The notes under the pieces were generated by a model. It made no database searches and had not been told where the DNA came from. It worked only from the letters and a program-made list of their open reading frames with translations. Shown piece after piece: positions 22,208 to 26,064 of a stretch of DNA of 26,064 nt; positions within the stretch are counted from its first letter, which is position 1; every line of letters begins with the position of its first letter. Made by a program: the position numbers and the translations under genes. The stretch spans positions 1-26,064 of the forward strand of contig JBCBSQ010000027.1 in assembly GCA_039819085.1 (NCBI GenBank), in the 5' to 3' direction. Source of the stretch: MED-G105 sp039819085 (GTDB taxonomy: Bacteria > Pseudomonadota > Alphaproteobacteria > Caulobacterales > Parvularculaceae).

Positions 22208-24757
22208 GTGAACCATTCGACGAAACCCCGCTCCGGCTCGACGCTCCGCCGGAGCGTTTTTTGTTCTTGGGCCGCCTTGGGCTTCGCCGCCGCCGCGTCT
22301 GCGCCCGTCGCGATCGCGCAAGATGCGGCAGACGCCGAAGAAGAAAACACGCGCCGTTTGAACGTGGTCGTTGTTGAGGCGACGCGTCGTGAAGGCGTGA
22401 CTGTTCAAGACGTTCCGGTTTCGGTGACGGCTTTTGATGCGGATCTTCTCGAGAATTCGAATTTCGAGCGCGTGAACGACCTCGAACAATTGTCGCCGAG
22501 CGTTCAAATCACGCAAGGGCAGTCTGCTTCAGCCGGCACGTCGATCTCCATTCGGGGCATTGGTACGGGTGCGGACAATTTCGGATTTGAGCCCGCGGTC
22601 GGCATCTTTGTCGACGGCGTTTACCGGACCCGGACGGGCATCGGCATCTCCGAACTTCCGGAAGTGAGCGGCCTGGAGGTGTTGCGCGGCCCGCAGGGCA
22701 CGCTGTTCGGTCGGAACACGTCGGCCGGCGTTGTGAACATCCGGACCTCGGCGCCTGACTTCGACCCGACCGCTTCGGCCCATATCGGCTTCGGCAATTT
22801 CGAAGCGCTCGAGGCCGGCTTCCACGTCAATGGCGGGCTAACCGACAATATCGCGGCGCGGTTCGACGGCCAGTTCCGGCGGCGGGACGGCTTTATCGAA
22901 GACCTCAATTCGAATGAGGAATTCAACAATATCGATCGCTTCCTCGTTCGGGGACAGCTGCTCTGGGAGGCGGGCGAAGCGTCTGCGCGGTTCATCGCCG
23001 ACTATGCGCAGACCAATGAAAACTGCTGCGCGGCCGTGATTGAAGTTCCCGGAGCGACCGCCGGCGTGGTGAACGCTGGTGCGGGGCTGCTAGGCCTGAT
23101 CGGGATCATCGACCCCGCCGTGCGCGAGACGGACTTCCAAGCCTCGAACTCACCGAACCGGCCGTTCGTCGATGATGTCGAAGAGTTCGGCTTCTCGCTG
23201 GAATATGAGAACCGGCTCGGCATTGGTAACTTCACGTCCATCAGCGCTTATCGCGATTTCGAAGCGGTGCGCGGTCAGGACATCGATTTCTCGGGCATCG
23301 ACCGGGCGTTTCGCGATGGCACGGTCACGGCGGACCGGACATTCACGCAGGAGTTCCGTCTCCAGGATGTCGCAGGACCTTTGGACTGGCTTGTCGGCGT
23401 CTTCTACTTGAACCAGCAGATCGACACGCTCGATACGATCCGGTTCGGCGCGCAAGCGGATTTCTACACGGACATTTTGCTCGCCAATCTCGTGGGCGGG
23501 CAATTGTTCGGCGTCGCCGATCCGACAGGTACGGTCGTGCCGTCGCTCCTCGGCAATATCGATCCGTTGACCGGCGCGCCGGCTCTGCCGGGCACGCCGG
23601 GAACGGTGCCGTTCTTCTTGCCCGGCACGCCGGAAGGCGCGGGTCAGCAAGCGGACGTTTTCGAGCTCGACACCAACGCGGTGGCGGTCTTCTCGCACAA
23701 TGAGATCTCCATCACCGACACGCTGACGGCCACGCTCGGCATCCGGTACAACTACGAGAACCGGGACATTCGCGCGGATCTCGACTCCTTCGTTCCCGCA
23801 TGCGACGTGATCGCCGCCTTGCCGCCCGGCACCGGCGCGGCGCTGGGAACAGCCGGCGCGCTCGCCTGCAACCCGGCGGTCAACACCGAGTTCAACGGCG
23901 TATCGGAAGATGGCCGGACGGAGAACGAAGTGACCGGCACGGCGCGCCTCTCTTATGCGCCGACGCCCGACTGGTTGTTCTTCGCCGGTTATTCGCGCGG
24001 CTACAAATCGGGCAGCTTCAACATCGACCGAAGCGGTTTTGAGTCAGCCGTCTTCTCCCCGATCGATCCGGCGACGGGACTGCCGATCTCCGACGGGCCG
24101 CAACTGTCCGACCTCGAGTTTGAGGAAGAGACGGTGAATTCGTTCGAGGCCGGTTTCAAATCGACGCTCTTTGAAGGGAACATGACCCTAAACGCTGTCG
24201 GCTTCTATCAGGACATTACCGACTTCCAGGAGAACGTCTTCAACGGCGTCAACTTCATCGTCGCCGGCGTGGACGTGGAAAACTTCGGCGCCGAGGTGGA
24301 CGTCACCGCTTCGCCGACGGACGGCTTGGTTTTGCAGGGCGGCTTTACCTGGGTGCAGGCGGAGCGGACGGAAGATCTTCCGTTCGTGCCGGGCTCCGAA
24401 GGGCTGCAACTCGGCAACACGCCGGAGTTCGTGTTGACGGGGCAGGGGACCTATACCCATGGCCTGACGCCCTGGCTGGACGGCTTCGCGCACATGAACG
24501 TGCGCTGGCAGTCGGCGACGAATATTTCTGTGTTTGAAGCTCTGGACCAGGTGAGCAACGACGCCTTCGCCACGGTTGGCGCGCGGATCGGCGTTCGCCA
24601 CCCCGACGAGCACTGGGAGATCTCCGCGTTTGGCACGAATTTGTTCGATCAGTCGTTCAACGTCGCTGCGTTCACGATTCCGGAGCAAGACAACATCGCC
24701 GTCTACCCCGGCGAACCGCGATTCTGGGGCGTGGAGTTCAAGACCTTCTTCCAATAA
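22208..24757 (+). CDS. TonB-dependent outer-membrane receptor
   Basis: This 849-residue outer-membrane beta-barrel transporter takes up a scarce nutrient using energy from TonB-ExbBD. A signal peptide ends near PVAIAQ, and a TonB-box-like LNVVVVEATRRE follows at about residues 50-61. The plug domain contains QDVPVSVTAFD, ISIRGIGTG, VDGVYRTR and VLRGPQGTLFGRNTSAGVVNI, the conserved end of the plug. The barrel occupies the rest and ends in RFWGVEFKTFFQ, a terminal aromatic strand. There is no N-terminal signalling (STN) extension, so it is not a FecA-type transducer. The start is GTG with AAGGGAGA upstream. The substrate is unknown; this broad group in aquatic alphaproteobacteria handles siderophores, sugars and many organics, and no transport partner lies nearby. 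Confidence 0.95.
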   Translation: MNHSTKPRSGSTLRRSVFCSWAALGFAAAASAPVAIAQDAADAEEENTRRLNVVVVEATRREGVTVQDVPVSVTAFDADLLENSNFERVNDLEQLSPSVQITQGQSASAGTSISIRGIGTGADNFGFEPAVGIFVDGVYRTRTGIGISELPEVSGLEVLRGPQGTLFGRNTSAGVVNIRTSAPDFDPTASAHIGFGNFEALEAGFHVNGGLTDNIAARFDGQFRRRDGFIEDLNSNEEFNNIDRFLVRGQLLWEAGEASARFIADYAQTNENCCAAVIEVPGATAGVVNAGAGLLGLIGIIDPAVRETDFQASNSPNRPFVDDVEEFGFSLEYENRLGIGNFTSISAYRDFEAVRGQDIDFSGIDRAFRDGTVTADRTFTQEFRLQDVAGPLDWLVGVFYLNQQIDTLDTIRFGAQADFYTDILLANLVGGQLFGVADPTGTVVPSLLGNIDPLTGAPALPGTPGTVPFFLPGTPEGAGQQADVFELDTNAVAVFSHNEISITDTLTATLGIRYNYENRDIRADLDSFVPACDVIAALPPGTGAALGTAGALACNPAVNTEFNGVSEDGRTENEVTGTARLSYAPTPDWLFFAGYSRGYKSGSFNIDRSGFESAVFSPIDPATGLPISDGPQLSDLEFEEETVNSFEAGFKSTLFEGNMTLNAVGFYQDITDFQENVFNGVNFIVAGVDVENFGAEVDVTASPTDGLVLQGGFTWVQAERTEDLPFVPGSEGLQLGNTPEFVLTGQGTYTHGLTPWLDGFAHMNVRWQSATNISVFEALDQVSNDAFATVGARIGVRHPDEHWEISAFGTNLFDQSFNVAAFTIPEQDNIAVYPGEPRFWGVEFKTFFQ

Positions 24758-24779
24758 GCGCCTATTGAAGCGACTGAAG

Positions 24780-24809
24780 GCGCCCGCGCGAAAGCGCGGG
24801 CGCTTTTTT
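24780..24809 (+). terminator. Strong intrinsic terminator after the receptor gene
   Basis: GCGCCCGCGC-GAAA-GCGCGGGCGC followed by TTTTTT is a perfect ten-pair stem with a GAAA tetraloop, 22 bases after the receptor stop codon. Confidence 0.97.
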
Positions 24810-24926
24810 GTTGTTTCGGGCTCGCCTTGCTCATTCAGCGCGCGCGAGGCACACTCCAAAGAAAAGACATGCGCGGGACTGGCCGCGGCCTCTTCTCGCG
24901 CGCTCTGCGTGATGGAGGACTATGAC

Positions 24927-25361
24927 ATGACTTTAGATCAGATTCTCAACGACAAGGGCCGGTCGGTTGCGACGATCGCCTCAACGGCGACGCTCCAGAG
25001 CGCGGCGAAACTCCTCGACGAAAAGCGGATAGGCGCTGTCGTCGCCGTCCAAAGCGACGGCCGCCTTGCGGGCGTGCTGTCGGAGCGCGACATCACCCGC
25101 CATGTGGCGCGCAAGGGCGCAGCGGCCCTGGACATGGCCGTCGGCGAGGCGATGACCCGCGACGTCATCACTGCCGCCCCGGGCGACACGGTGGACGCCG
25201 CTCTGGGCCGAATGACTGATCGCCGCATCCGTCACTTGCCCGTCTCCGACGACGGCGAAGGTCTGACCGGGCTGGTCTCCATCGGCGATCTCGTAAAATG
25301 GAAGATCGCCGAAGCCGAAGCGGAAGCCGACGCGATGAAATCCTATTTGACGGCCGGATAA
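24927..25361 (+). CDS. CBS-pair domain protein
   Basis: This 144-residue cytoplasmic protein is made only of two CBS domains (a Bateman module), which bind adenine nucleotides or related ligands and act as energy sensors. CBS1 runs from SVATIASTATLQSAAKLL through GAVVAVQSDGRLAGVLSERDITRH. CBS2 runs from VGEAMTRDVITAAPGDTV through RIRHLPVSDDGEGLTGLVSIGDLVKW. The C-terminal IAEAEAEADAMKSYLTAG helix is typical of this small family. I choose ATG 24927 because a GGAGG lies eight bases upstream; a frame open to 24576 is spurious overlap with the receptor gene, and an ATG at 24912 is less well placed. It stands between the receptor terminator and the rRNA operon, and its target is unknown. Confidence 0.92.
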   Translation: MTLDQILNDKGRSVATIASTATLQSAAKLLDEKRIGAVVAVQSDGRLAGVLSERDITRHVARKGAAALDMAVGEAMTRDVITAAPGDTVDAALGRMTDRRIRHLPVSDDGEGLTGLVSIGDLVKWKIAEAEAEADAMKSYLTAG

Positions 25362-25405
25362 CGCGCTTACCCTGTGGAAAGAATTCGGCGCTAACCAATT
25401 TTTCG

Positions 25406-25435
25406 CTTGCATCGCTGCGCGAATAGGGGCTATAT
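25406..25435 (+). promoter_or_regulatory. rRNA operon promoter P1, CTTGCA-N18-CTATAT
   Basis: CTTGCA (25406-25411) and CTATAT (25430-25435) are 18 bases apart, preceded by an AT-rich CCAATTTTT stretch that could act as an UP element. A hairpin of the type CTGAGC...GCTCAG lies in the early transcript (about 25463-25489). It would give a leader of about 430 bases before 16S. Confidence 0.65.
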
Positions 25436-25566
25436 CTCCGGCTCCTTCGGAAACGCCAGGGCCTGAGCGGGCCGTTCTTTTCGGCTCAGCTAGGTAGCTT
25501 TTGCGGTCTAAAATTCAGGAATTTCGGTTTTCGCCGAGCTTCTGCAGATGGACCGAAAAAGAGGTG

Positions 25567-25595
25567 TTGACGGAGGTTTTGGCGGGGCCTATATG
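25567..25595 (+). promoter_or_regulatory. rRNA operon promoter P2, TTGACG-N17-TATATG
   Basis: TTGACG (25567-25572) and TATATG (25590-25595) are separated by exactly 17 bases, about 280 bases upstream of the 16S gene. The -35 is near consensus and AT-rich sequence lies just upstream (25508-25530). This is probably the main promoter of the operon. Confidence 0.75.
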
Positions 25596-25650
25596 CCGCC
25601 GCTCGGCTCGCGGGAGCGCTGCTCTCAAAAGTCATCCGGGCTTCGGTCCG

Positions 25651-25663
25651 GGCTGTTTGACAT
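25651..25663 (+). promoter_or_regulatory. boxA-like antitermination element of the rRNA leader
   Basis: GGCTGTTTGACAT followed by ...GAAGAGAAACGCAGGCGGCG matches the leader seen in many alphaproteobacterial rRNA operons (GCTCTTTGACAT...GAAACGTGGGCGGCGG). It lies about 55 bases after P2 and is the expected site for NusB/NusE loading. The match is from memory of the pattern. Confidence 0.6.
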
Positions 25664-25706
25664 CGCAGGAATATGGAAGAGAAACGCAGGCGGCGCGACG
25701 GCTTGC

Positions 25707-25738
25707 GAACCTCTTATCCCGTTCGGGAAAAGAGGTTC
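25707..25738 (+). other. Stable hairpin in the pre-16S leader
   Basis: GAACCTCTT (25707-25715) pairs perfectly with AAGAGGTTC (25730-25738), and inside it CCCG-TT-CGGG forms a second short stem. A further pair of arms, GCTTGGC (25785-25791) and GCCAAGC (25845-25851), encloses the next part of the leader. They could help rRNA folding or RNase III processing; the partner strand 3' of 16S lies outside the window. The stretch from 25362 to 25874 contains no protein gene that I support. Confidence 0.65.
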
Positions 25739-25874
25739 TGACGATCGCGACGGATTGCGTTACTCAAGAAACTGTTCTCATGCCGCTTGGCTTTCGGGCG
25801 AGGCGGCGTGACGGACGGGTTTCTCGTCAAAACGCAAATGCTTTGCCAAGCAAAGTACGTCGGGATCGGACCCT

Positions 25875-26064
25875 CAACCTGAGAGTTTGATTCTGGCTCA
25901 GAACGAACGCTGGCGGCAGGCCTAACACATGCAAGTCGAACGACACAGTGGCAGACGGGTGAGTAACGCGTGGGAACGTGCCCTTCAGTACGGAATAGCT
26001 CCGGGAAACTGGTGGTAATACCGTATACGCCCTCCGGGGGAAAGATTTATCGCTGAAGGATCGG
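25875..26064 (+). rRNA. rrs: 16S ribosomal RNA, 5' part (truncated by the window end)
   Basis: The start is placed at CAACCTGAGAGTTTGATT, equivalent to the usual alphaproteobacterial 5' end, within a few bases. CTGGCTCAG, GAACGAACGCTGGCGGCAGG, CCTAACACATGCAAGTCGAA and GGTGAGTAACGCGTGGGAA follow in the standard order. The sequence runs off the window at about position 190 of the gene. The GCAGGCCTAACACATG form is alphaproteobacterial. The segment between GTCGAACGA and GTGGCAGACGG is unusually short (see findings). Confidence 0.98.

Noticed and set aside
25618..25632. Second boxA candidate (GCTGCTCTCAAAAGTC) in the rRNA leader
   Set aside because: It shares only TGCTCT with the boxA consensus. 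The GGCTGTTTGACAT site downstream fits the alphaproteobacterial leader pattern better.

Overview
This window comes from a high-GC alphaproteobacterium. The evidence is the 5' end of an alphaproteobacterial 16S rRNA gene at the right edge, a MipZ-type division ATPase at the left edge, and several gene neighbourhoods conserved in this class: clpS-clpA, infA-maf-RNase E/G-yacG, and murA-DUF2948-hisD-UPF0262. MipZ, a phasin and a large TonB-dependent receptor fit a Caulobacterales/Hyphomonadaceae/Parvularculaceae-like aquatic bacterium. I cannot place it more finely from sequence alone. Most of the window is housekeeping chromosome. I see no prophage, transposase, CRISPR array or classical defence island.

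Layout. 1-3.1 kb: a 5'-truncated mipZ behind a 35-bp inverted-duplicate contig end, a secreted D,D-carboxypeptidase, a phasin with a clear promoter, palindromic operator and terminator, and a DUF1499 protein. 3.1-5.8 kb: clpS-clpA, the adaptor and unfoldase of the ClpAP protease. 5.8-8.9 kb (minus strand): an overlapping pair (phosphotransferase-fold kinase and alpha/beta hydrolase), a 26-codon micro-ORF with an anti-SD-complementary ribosome site, and a secreted RcnB-like protein with a very long Arg/Gly/His-rich region. 8.9-11.1 kb: arfB (ribosome rescue) and an acyl-CoA synthetase. 11.1-11.4 kb: two copies of a multi-hairpin repeat, the second abutting the 3' end of tRNA-Phe.

11.4-15.0 kb (minus strand): infA-maf-RNase E/G-yacG, interrupted by a secreted two-repeat lectin-like protein. 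15.2-15.8 kb: a lipoprotein. 15.8-19.6 kb (minus strand): murA-DUF2948-hisD-UPF0262, with GTGA or short overlaps that imply translational coupling, plus a small basic protein upstream. 19.6 kb: tRNA-Thr. 19.8-21.8 kb (minus strand): a secreted M20 amidohydrolase and a PAS-domain protein. 22.2-25.4 kb: a TonB-dependent receptor with a strong terminator, and a CBS-pair protein. 25.4-26.06 kb: an rRNA operon start with two promoters, a boxA-like leader element, leader hairpins and the truncated 16S gene.

The observations I consider most worth a second look are the micro-ORF with its strong ribosome site and upstream palindrome (about 7.6-7.7 kb), the two structured repeats with compensatory base changes at tRNA-Phe, the lectin-like insertion in the infA operon, and the inverted contig end.
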